A stretch of DNA of 29,615 bases from NCBI GenBank assembly GCA_946887105.1, contig CAMPKJ010000029.1, positions 1 to 29,615 of the forward strand. The letters run 5' to 3'. This DNA is from an uncultured Acidobacteriota bacterium. GTDB taxonomy: Bacteria; Acidobacteriota; Thermoanaerobaculia; Gp7-AA8. A program made the position numbers and the translations under genes. A model generated the notes under the pieces. The model was not told the origin of the DNA and searched no databases. It worked only from the letters and a program-made list of their open reading frames with translations. Positions 24,124 through 29,615 of the stretch are shown piece after piece (the stretch's first letter is position 1; every line of letters starts with the position of its first letter).

Positions 24124-24740
24124 AGGTCCGCTCGTTCCTCGCTCACTGCATCGTGCGCGCGCTCACCTCCACGCTGCGCGTCCGCCACGTGCATCCCGAG
24201 CACATCGAAAACACGCCCCAGTACATCCTCGCGTTCTGGCATCGCCAGCTGATCCCGCTCCTCGGCACCGCTCACTGGAGAAAACCGATCACGGTCATGA
24301 GCTCGCAGTCGAAGGACGGGCAATTCAGCACGGCCACGCTGTCGTGGTTCGGGATAGAGTCCGTCAGCGGCTCGTCGACGCGCGGCGGCAGCGCGGCGGT
24401 GCGAGGCATTCTGCGCGTGGCGCGAGCGGGGAAAAGCATCGTGTTCACGCCCGACGGACCTCGTGGTCCCGCCGGCGTCGTGAAGGACGGTGTCATCTTC
24501 ACCGCGCGCGCGTCGCAGCTGCCGATCGTGCCGCTGGCCTTCGCGCTGAAGAGTTACAAACAGCTCCGCTCCTGGGACCGGATGATGATCCCCATCCCGT
24601 TTTCGAATGGCGTGTGCATGTACGGCGAGCCGATGATCGTCCCGCGCGACGGGGACATCGAGGAGTGGCGGGAGCGGCTCGAACAGACGTTGAACGATTT
24701 GACGGCGGAAGCCGAACGACAACTGGAGGAACAACGATGA
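24120..24740 (+). CDS. DUF374 lysophospholipid acyltransferase-like protein
   Basis: 206 aa. DUF374 belongs to the acyltransferase superfamily. Its marks are present: AFWHRQLIPLL, SQSKDGQF, the GSSTRGGSAAVRG block and FTPDGPRGPAGVVKDG, followed by PIVPLAF. In several Gram-negatives such proteins sit next to lipid A or Kdo genes, and they are thought to act as late acyltransferases on lipid A or a related lipid. The ATG overlaps the msbA stop. The last codons CAA CGA TGA lie in the first units of repeat hairpin F, so the stop codon is supplied by the repeat. Confidence 0.88.
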   Translation: MKVRSFLAHCIVRALTSTLRVRHVHPEHIENTPQYILAFWHRQLIPLLGTAHWRKPITVMSSQSKDGQFSTATLSWFGIESVSGSSTRGGSAAVRGILRVARAGKSIVFTPDGPRGPAGVVKDGVIFTARASQLPIVPLAFALKSYKQLRSWDRMMIPIPFSNGVCMYGEPMIVPRDGDIEEWRERLEQTLNDLTAEAERQLEEQR

Positions 24741-24807
24741 ACGATGAACGATGAACGATGAAGCGGCCAAGACCGTTCATCGTTCATCGTTCATCGCTCA
24801 TCGTTCC
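24733..24807. repeat. Tandem-unit hairpin F, 7-bp units (AACGATG), overlaps acyltransferase stop
   Basis: The left arm is four AACGATG units from 24733. The loop is about 12 bp. The right arm is CGTT, CATCGTT, CATCGTT, CATCGCT, CATCGTT, CC. The stop codon of the acyltransferase lies in the left arm. The right arm ends 6 bp before the yicC start, which lacks a ribosome-binding site. Confidence 0.88.
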
Positions 24808-24813
24808 AAACAC

Positions 24814-25704
24814 ATGATCCACTCCATGACCGGCTTCGGCCGCGCTGCCGGCGCGCTGTCCCCGCGCTATTTCGCAACCGTGACGACCAAGAGCGTCAAC
24901 CATCGCTATCTCGAGGCATCCGTGCGCCTGCCCGAGTACATGTGGGACATGGAAGCGCCTCTCCGCGCCGTCGCATCCGAGTTCTTTTCGCGCGGGAAGG
25001 TCGACCTCTCCGTGCGCATCCAGCGCACGCAGCAGCCCGACTACACGGTGCGCATCAACACCCAGATCGCGAACGTGGTCATCCCGCAGCTCCGCTCCAT
25101 CGCCGAAGAGCTCGGGCTGGGATCGTCGATGAGCGGCAGCGATCTGATGCGCGTTCCCGATCTGCTGCAAGTCGATCCGATCGACGCCGAGATCACCGAC
25201 GAAGAACGCGAGGCATTGACCGCACTCGTTCGCGAGGCGTTCACGCTCATGCGCGGCATGCGCGAGCGTGAAGGGGAGGCGTTGCGCAACGACATCGCCT
25301 CGCGCACGAAAGGCATTCGCGCGTTGAGCGAGGAATTAGCCCGACATCGCGACGACGTGCGCGCCGAACTGCTCGCCACCTACAAACAGCGCGTGCTGGA
25401 GATCGCCAACGCCGCCGGCGTCAACGTCCCCGAGGAGCGCATCGCCCAGGAAGTGGTGATGATGGTCGAGAAGGGCGACATCGCCGAGGAGCTGCAGCGG
25501 CTGGCGCATCACGTCGAACAGATCGAGAAAGCGATCGGCGGCAGGGAAGCGGCCGGGAAAAAGCTCGATTTTCTTTCGCAGGAGATGATCCGCGAAATCA
25601 ATACGATGGGCTCGAAGTCGCGTTCCGCGGCCATCCGCACCCTTGTCGTAGAATTGAAAACCGAGGTCGAGCGCATCCGCGAGCAGGTCCAGAATGTCGA
25701 GTAA
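24814..25704 (+). CDS. yicC: YicC-family endoribonuclease
   Basis: 296 aa from the ATG at 24814 (MIHSMTGFGRA); the longer frame upstream is only translated repeat. A start at 24826 (MTGFGRA) is an alternative. YicC proteins are endoribonucleases; E. coli YicC promotes degradation of the small RNA RyhB. Family blocks: SMTGFGRA, KSVNHRYLEASVRLP, the central FSRGKVDLSVRI and the C-terminal KKLDFLSQEMIREINTMGSK (the LDFLxQE...RExNT pattern) followed by KTEVERIREQVQNVE. The end overlaps gmk by 11 bp, the usual yicC-gmk arrangement. Confidence 0.95.
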   Translation: MIHSMTGFGRAAGALSPRYFATVTTKSVNHRYLEASVRLPEYMWDMEAPLRAVASEFFSRGKVDLSVRIQRTQQPDYTVRINTQIANVVIPQLRSIAEELGLGSSMSGSDLMRVPDLLQVDPIDAEITDEEREALTALVREAFTLMRGMREREGEALRNDIASRTKGIRALSEELARHRDDVRAELLATYKQRVLEIANAAGVNVPEERIAQEVVMMVEKGDIAEELQRLAHHVEQIEKAIGGREAAGKKLDFLSQEMIREINTMGSKSRSAAIRTLVVELKTEVERIREQVQNVE

Positions 25705-26380
25705 CTTCCACCCGGACGGGACGTTGTTCATCGTCTCCGGACCGTCCGGGGCGGGCAAGACCACGCTCATCAACCGGGTTCGCGAGCAGCTGGCGCCTCT
25801 CGGCATCGAGCTCTACTTTTCCGTCTCCCACACCACGCGCAAGCCGCGGAACGGCGAGATCGCGGGGGAGAGCTACCACTTCGTCTCGGACGAGGACTTC
25901 GACGGGATGGTGTCCCGGACGGAATTTCTCGAATGGGCTCACGTTCATGCCCATCGGTACGGGACCTCCAAAGGCGAGGTTTCGCACCGGCTCGAGCGAG
26001 GCCAGGATGTGATCCTGGACATCGACTATCAGGGTGCCCGGCTGATCGCCGACGACCCTGAGCTCAAGTCGCGATCTCTGAACGTTTTCATCTTTCCGCC
26101 CTCGCTGGACGTCCTCGAACAGCGCCTGCGCCAGCGCAGCCTGAACACGGACGACGAGATCGAGCTGCGGCTGCGCAAGGCCATCGACGAGATCGACTCG
26201 GGCAAAGAGTTCTACGAATACATCATCATCAACGACAACCTCGAGGTCGCGACCGAATGCCTGAAGGCCGCGATCATCGCCAAGAAACTACAGACCCGGA
26301 CTGCGCTCGAAGCCATCGGCAGGATGGCCGAGCGATTCAAAGAGGAGGATCGCAATGGAAGGACTGCCGGAAGGAATTGA
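25694..26380 (+). CDS. gmk: Guanylate kinase
   Basis: 228 aa. It converts GMP to GDP with ATP. The P-loop is GPSGAGKT (16-23). The GMP-binding region holds SVSHTTRKPRNGE, YHFVSDEDF and EFLEWAHVHAHRYGT. DVILDIDYQGARLI is the conserved strand, and RLRQRSLNTDDEIELRL is the lid and following helix. The C-terminus runs about 20 residues past the usual end, overlapping rpoZ by 26 bp and carrying the rpoZ ribosome-binding site. The start overlaps yicC. Confidence 0.96.
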   Translation: MSSNFHPDGTLFIVSGPSGAGKTTLINRVREQLAPLGIELYFSVSHTTRKPRNGEIAGESYHFVSDEDFDGMVSRTEFLEWAHVHAHRYGTSKGEVSHRLERGQDVILDIDYQGARLIADDPELKSRSLNVFIFPPSLDVLEQRLRQRSLNTDDEIELRLRKAIDEIDSGKEFYEYIIINDNLEVATECLKAAIIAKKLQTRTALEAIGRMAERFKEEDRNGRTAGRN

Positions 26381-26570
26381 CAGCAAGTTCCGCTACGTGC
26401 TGCTGGTCTCGAAGCGCGCGGAACAGCTCATTCAGGGCGCCATGGCCCGCATCAAGAGCAAGCACGCCAAGCCCACGCGCGTGGCCATGGAAGAAGTGGC
26501 CCGCAACCAGGTCAAGTGGCAGCTCACGCCGCCCACCGAAGAGACGACGTCGCTGGAAAACGCGGAGTAA
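26355..26570 (+). CDS. rpoZ: RNA polymerase omega subunit
   Basis: 71 aa. Omega folds around the beta' C-terminus and aids polymerase assembly. The family pattern is clear: GIDSKFRYVLLVSKRAEQL at the N-terminus and the RVAMEEVARNQVKW helix. A near-perfect AGGAGG (26343-26348) sits 6 bp before the ATG inside gmk, one of the strongest Shine-Dalgarno sites in the window. Its position between gmk and coaBC is the classical rpoZ location. Confidence 0.94.
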   Translation: MEGLPEGIDSKFRYVLLVSKRAEQLIQGAMARIKSKHAKPTRVAMEEVARNQVKWQLTPPTEETTSLENAE

Positions 26571-26575
26571 GTCTT

Positions 26576-26664
26576 GTTCTCGGTTGTCGGTTGTCAGTTG
26601 TCTGTGCCGTGTCGCCCGGGCGAAGACTCACAGATAACCGACAACCGACAACTGATAACGAACG
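26576..26664. repeat. Tandem-unit hairpin G, 7-bp units (GGTTGTC)
   Basis: The left arm is GGTTGTC, GGTTGTC, AGTTGTC, TGTG. The loop is about 22 bp with its own CGCCCGGGCG palindrome. The right arm is CACAGATAACC, GACAACC, GACAACT, GATAACG. The loop-proximal TGTG and CACA pair exactly. It separates rpoZ from coaBC. Confidence 0.85.
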
Positions 26665-26674
26665 CAAAGCGTTC

Positions 26675-27865
26675 ATGAAAATCGTTCTCGGCGTCACCGG
26701 CGGCATCGCGGCGTACAAAGCGCCGGAGCTGGTCCGCCGCCTGCGCGACATCGGCGCGGACGTTCGCGTGATCCTCACGCCGAACGCCGCGCGTTTCGTG
26801 TCGCCGCTCTCCCTCGCCGCCGTCTCCGAGCACGGCGTGATCCTCGAGCAGTGGGGCGACTCCGCGCATGGCGGCGTCGATCACATCGAGCTGGCGCGCT
26901 GGGCCGAACTGCTGCTGATCGCGCCCGCCACCGCGGACGTGCTGGCCAAGCTCGCCGCCGGCCTCGCGGATGACGCGCTGACGACGTACGCGCTCGCGCA
27001 TCGTGCGGCGGTGATGGTCGCTCCCGCCATGAACACGTACATGCTCGCGCATCCGACGGTGACGCTGAACATCGACACGCTGCGCAGGCGGGGCGTCGGG
27101 ATCATCGAGCCGGTGAACGGCCTGCTCGCGTGCGGCGAAGAAGGCGCGGGCAAGATGCCCGACGTGCCGGTGCTCGTGGAGATCGTGAAGGCGCACTTCG
27201 AGCGCGCGCAGGATCTCGAGGGCCGCAGCATCCTCGTCACCGCCGGCCCGACGCGCGAGCCGATCGATCCGGTCCGCTACATCTCCAATCGCTCGTCCGG
27301 AAAGATGGGCTACGCCATCGCCGACGCGGCGCGCAAACGCGGCGCGAGCGTCACGCTCGTGTCAGGACCGACGGCGCTGGTTCCGCCGGCCGGCGTGGCA
27401 GTGACGAACGTCGTGACCGCCGAGGAGATGCACGCGGCGGTGCTGGCTGCGGCGCCGCGGCATCAGATCGTGATCAAGGCGGCCGCGGTCTCCGACTTCG
27501 CGCCGCGGATGATTGCCGATCGCAAGATCAAGAAGAGCGAAGGCATGGAAGAGCTCACGCTGACGCTCAAACGGAATCCGGACATTCTGTCGGACGTCGC
27601 GCGCCTCACGCCGCGGCCGTTCATCGTCGCATTCGCCGCCGAGACCGAAGCGGTGGAGTCGAACGCGCGCGAGAAGCTGCATCGCAAAGGCGCCGATCTC
27701 ATCGTGGCGAACGACGTGAAGGACGCCAGCATCGGCTTCGACTCCGACCAGAACGAAGTGCTGATCATCGCCGCCAGCGACGGTTCGGCCACGCGTGTCG
27801 CCAAATCAGCGAAACGCGAGGTCGCGAACCGTCTCCTGGACGTGATCGTCGCACGCCTGAAGTAG
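26675..27865 (+). CDS. coaBC: Bifunctional phosphopantothenoylcysteine decarboxylase/synthetase
   Basis: 396 aa from ATG 26675 (MKIVLGVTGGIAAYK), the family's standard start; the longer frame upstream is translated repeat. CoaB joins phosphopantothenate to cysteine with CTP, and CoaC decarboxylates the product in CoA synthesis. CoaC half: VTGGIAAYK flavin site, catalytic His70 in GGVDHIELA, PAMN at 117-120 and Cys153 in LLACGEEGAGKM. CoaB half: TAGPTREPIDPVRYISN, SSGKMGYAIA, AAVSDF and LKRNPDIL. There is no clear ribosome-binding site. The stop lies 6 bp from the end of the convergent small secreted-protein gene. Confidence 0.97.
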   Translation: MKIVLGVTGGIAAYKAPELVRRLRDIGADVRVILTPNAARFVSPLSLAAVSEHGVILEQWGDSAHGGVDHIELARWAELLLIAPATADVLAKLAAGLADDALTTYALAHRAAVMVAPAMNTYMLAHPTVTLNIDTLRRRGVGIIEPVNGLLACGEEGAGKMPDVPVLVEIVKAHFERAQDLEGRSILVTAGPTREPIDPVRYISNRSSGKMGYAIADAARKRGASVTLVSGPTALVPPAGVAVTNVVTAEEMHAAVLAAAPRHQIVIKAAAVSDFAPRMIADRKIKKSEGMEELTLTLKRNPDILSDVARLTPRPFIVAFAAETEAVESNAREKLHRKGADLIVANDVKDASIGFDSDQNEVLIIAASDGSATRVAKSAKREVANRLLDVIVARLK

Positions 27866-27871
27866 CGCGCG

Positions 27872-28216
27872 CTACCGGTATCCCTCACACTCCAGAAGAT
27901 CCTTGTCGGTGATCTTCCAGTAGCTGTTGTCGCCGCAGAGGTCGACCTGCTCGATGACGCACTCGTCGCCGTCTTCGTCGACGACCTGGATGTCGTACAG
28001 ATCGCAGTCGATGCCGGTCAGGGTCAGCGACTCGCCCTTGCCGAGCACTTCATCCTCGAGCTGATCCGGTCCCCAATCCTCGTCGTCGCTCGACGACAGG
28101 TAGATGTGGTGGATCTCCCACTTGCTCTGGTTGATGATCTTCACGGTGGCTTTCCTGGCGAATGCCGGCACCGTGAGCGCACACAATGCGACGGCAAGCA
28201 ACACGATTCTCTTCAT
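27872..28216 (-). CDS. Small secreted/periplasmic acidic protein with four cysteines, unknown function
   Basis: 114 aa. A classic Sec signal peptide (KR then LLAVALCALTVPAFA, cleavage after AFA at about residue 20) is followed by a mature part of about 94 residues. It is strongly acidic (SSSDDEDWGPDQLEDE and VVDEDGDEC stretches) and has Cys71, 86, 94 and 110, enough for two disulfides in the periplasm. The part KATVKIINQSKWEIHHIYLS looks like a beta-sandwich strand pair. A strong AGGAGAGG lies before the ATG. It is convergent with coaBC and divergent from udg. The family is not recognised; the acidic loops could bind Ca2+, which is a guess. Confidence 0.8.
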   Translation of the reverse strand: MKRIVLLAVALCALTVPAFARKATVKIINQSKWEIHHIYLSSSDDEDWGPDQLEDEVLGKGESLTLTGIDCDLYDIQVVDEDGDECVIEQVDLCGDNSYWKITDKDLLECEGYR

Positions 28217-28273
28217 ATTTTTCCTCTCCTCGGACGATTGGACGGGACCACTCGGACGCGCGGGAGTATAGGG

Positions 28274-28279
28274 GATAAT
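28274..28279 (+). promoter_or_regulatory. Candidate -10 box (GATAAT) for udg
   Basis: GATAAT (five of six) ends 7 bp before the udg ATG at 28287. This is the spacing expected for a transcript starting at or next to the start codon. No -35 is apparent and there is no ribosome-binding site. Confidence 0.4.
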
Positions 28280-28286
28280 CCTGGCA

Positions 28287-28976
28287 ATGAATCCCGACGT
28301 CCTTCAGGAGCTCGCGCTGCTGCGCGACCTCGGATACACGCACCTCGATTTGACGAGTTCCTCGGCATCGCCCGCCACCCGAGGAACTCCGAGGGACCCC
28401 GAGGACCCCCGAGGAACTCGAGAAGAAACCCTCGACGCCCTCCGCCTCGAAACCCATGACTGCCAGGCCTGCAAGCTGGCCGGCACGCGCACCAATGTCG
28501 TCTTCGGCGTCGGCAATCCGAACGCCGATCTGATGTTCGTCGGCGAGGCGCCCGGTCGCGATGAGGACCTGCAGGGCGAGCCGTTCGTCGGCCGCGCCGG
28601 ACAGCTCCTGACCGACATCATCAAGGCCATGAAGCTCTCCCGCGATCAGGTCTACATCGCCAACGTGATCAAGTGCCGGCCGCCGGAGAATCGCAATCCC
28701 GAGCCCGACGAGATCGAGCAATGCCGGCCGTTCCTCCGCCGCCAGATCGCGCTGATCCAGCCGAAGGTGATCGTCACGCTCGGAAAGTTCGGCCTGCAGG
28801 CGCTGACGGATCGCGCCTATTCGATCTCGTCCGTGCGCGGACAGTGGCTCGACTACAACGGCATCAAGCTCATGCCCACCTATCACCCCGCCTACCTGCT
28901 GCGCACGCCCTCGGCGAAGAAGGACGTGTGGGCGGACATGAAGAAGGTGATGGCGGAGCTCGGCATCAGCACGTGA
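28287..28976 (+). CDS. udg: Uracil-DNA glycosylase, family 4 (4Fe-4S)
   Basis: 229 aa. It removes uracil from DNA in base-excision repair. Four cluster cysteines are placed as in family 4: Cys59-x2-Cys62, Cys130 and Cys146. Motif 1 is [17 protein letters not shown] with the catalytic region, [11 protein letters not shown] follows, and motif 2 is HPAYLLR. The first 20 residues ([15 protein letters not shown]) are an amphipathic helix. Residues about 23-45 are encoded by an in-frame tandem-unit hairpin (28355-28420) and read as a Pro/Arg/Asp/Thr linker ([13 protein letters not shown]). The stop overlaps the priA GTG in GTGA. A fold and cluster unaffected by the insertion is likely because it falls before Cys59. 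Confidence 0.94.
   Translation: MNPDVLQELALLRDLGYTHLDLTSSSASPATRGTPRDPEDPRGTREETLDALRLETHDCQACKLAGTRTNVVFGVGNPNADLMFVGEAPGRDEDLQGEPFVGRAGQLLTDIIKAMKLSRDQVYIANVIKCRPPENRNPEPDEIEQCRPFLRRQIALIQPKVIVTLGKFGLQALTDRAYSISSVRGQWLDYNGIKLMPTYHPAYLLRTPSAKKDVWADMKKVMAELGIST
28355..28420. repeat. Tandem-unit hairpin H inside udg, 10-bp units (CCGAGGAACT)
   Basis: The left arm is a single GAGTTCCTCGG (28355-28365). After about 12 bp the right arm is CCGAGGAACT, CCGAGGGACC, CCGAGGACCC, CCGAGGAACT. It has the same unit as hairpin C in scpA but with unequal arms. It is in frame and free of stops. Confidence 0.8.
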
Positions 28977-29615
28977 GCGGTCTTTCCGCGTACGCCGCGA
29001 TCGCCATTCCGCTCGCGGTGCACGGCACGTTCACGTACGCCATCCCGCCCGAGCTCCGCGATTCGGTGCGGCTCGGCTCGCGCGTCGAAGTGCCGTGGGG
29101 ACCGAAGCGCACCACCGGCTTCGTCGTGGCGCTGCTCGACGACGCGGCGGAAGTCGATACCGCGAAGGTCAAGCCGATCCACGCCGTGCTCGATGACGAA
29201 GAGCCGGCGTTGCTTCCGGAGATCATCGAGCTCTGTCGCTGGGCCGCGGACTACTACATCGCACCACTCGGCGAGATGCTGCGCGTCGCGCTTCCGGCGA
29301 ACATGGCCGCGCGCGGACGGCGTCAGGCGGAGCTCATCGCGACGCGCGAGATGATCGATGCGGCGCTGGAGCGGAAGCAGATCCTCGAAGCGGATCTACC
29401 GCTCGTAGCGGAACTCGAAAAACGGCCGCTTCCGATGGCCGCGATCTTCGAGGAGATGAAGGTCTCGCGCACCGCAGTCGAGCGTCTGCGCGATGCCGGG
29501 ATCATCGCCCTGCACGATCGCCTCAAGGACGCGGAAGGCGTCCGCTTCGACCGCTTCGTGATCCTGGAAGGGGAAAACGAAGGTCTGACCCCAAAGCAGG
29601 GGGCGGCGGTGGAGG
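28973..29615 (+). CDS. priA: Primosomal protein N' (PriA), N-terminal part, cut by window edge
   Basis: 214 codons from GTG 28973, overlapping the udg stop. PriA reloads the replicative helicase at stalled forks. The part present covers the 3'-DNA-end-binding domain (IAIPLAVHGTFTYAIP, GSRVEVPWGPKRTTGFVV), the block RWAADYYIAPLGEMLRVALP and a winged-helix region (about 110-190). The last residues, GLTPKQGAAVE, match the conserved start of the helicase domain. Helicase motifs and zinc cysteines lie beyond the edge. Copy 4 of the dispersed word overlaps the GLTPKQ codons. Confidence 0.9.
   Translation, partial: MSGLSAYAAIAIPLAVHGTFTYAIPPELRDSVRLGSRVEVPWGPKRTTGFVVALLDDAAEVDTAKVKPIHAVLDDEEPALLPEIIELCRWAADYYIAPLGEMLRVALPANMAARGRRQAELIATREMIDAALERKQILEADLPLVAELEKRPLPMAAIFEEMKVSRTAVERLRDAGIIALHDRLKDAEGVRFDRFVILEGENEGLTPKQGAAVE
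29581..29593 (-). repeat. Dispersed word TGGGGTCAGRYCT, copy 4 (opposite strand)
   Basis: On the minus strand it reads TGGGGTCAGACCT, twelve of thirteen bases identical to copies 1 and 3. It lies in priA and reads G-L-T-P on the coding strand. Confidence 0.55.

Noticed and set aside
14232..24807. CRISPR-like reading of the AACGATG arrays
   Set aside because: Units are contiguous 7-bp tandems with no spacers, arranged as mirrored arms, and there are no cas genes.
24751..24813. Longer yicC start inside the repeat (MNDEAAKTVHRSSF)
   Set aside because: These residues are translated AACGATG repeat; the conserved YicC start SMTGFGRA begins after 24814.
26516..26674. Longer coaBC start overlapping rpoZ
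   Set aside because: The extra 53 residues are out-of-frame rpoZ plus hairpin G; the family start MKIVLGVTGGIAAYK is at 26675.

Overview
The window is about 29.6 kb of high-GC bacterial chromosome, almost entirely protein-coding and mostly on the + strand. Lipid A genes (lpxB, an MsbA-type flippase, a DUF374 acyltransferase) indicate a Gram-negative, LPS-bearing cell. Gene order (yicC-gmk-rpoZ-coaBC, udg-priA, scpA-scpB-rluB-cmk-rpsA), the DUF4388 and cNMP/FHA proteins, and abundant short-tandem-repeat hairpins between genes suggest an Acidobacteriota-like organism. That assignment is inference, not proof. There is no phage, integrase, IS transposase, CRISPR array, tRNA or rRNA.

Layout. 1-3210: an edge-truncated family 2 glycosyltransferase (-), a GxSxG esterase and uvrC. 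3339-7960: a DUF4388-TM-SPOR protein, a YacP-type NYN nuclease, the RNase P RNA gene (rnpB), an LD-carboxypeptidase and a cyclic-nucleotide-binding/FHA protein. 8004-12265: recG facing a GAF-GAF-histidine kinase-receiver hybrid. 12341-20071: trpS, scpA, scpB, an rluB-like gene broken by one in-frame TGA, cmk, rpsA, sppA and an HU/IHF-type protein. 20075-24740: a HIT protein, two small membrane proteins, lpxB, msbA and a DUF374 acyltransferase, the last five starting in ATGA/GTGA overlaps, so probably one translationally coupled operon for lipid A assembly and export. 24814-27865: yicC, gmk, rpoZ, coaBC. 27872-29615: a small secreted Cys-containing protein (-), a family 4 uracil-DNA glycosylase and the start of priA.

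Besides housekeeping genes there are two layers of dispersed DNA signal. First, eight hairpins whose arms are built from about three to five tandem copies of a short unit (7, 8 or 10 bp). Unit sequence differs between loci but the architecture is the same. Six lie between genes, two of those supply the stop codon of the upstream gene (cmk and the acyltransferase), and two sit in frame inside the N-terminal coding regions of scpA and udg. Second, a 13-bp word, TGGGGTCAGRYCT, occurs four times inside unrelated genes in different reading frames.

Other oddities: the nonsense codon in rluB, a histidine-rich tail on ribosomal protein S1, an acidic N-terminal extension on the HU-like protein, a long basic tail on RluB, and several -10-like boxes placed so close to start codons that leaderless transcription is plausible.
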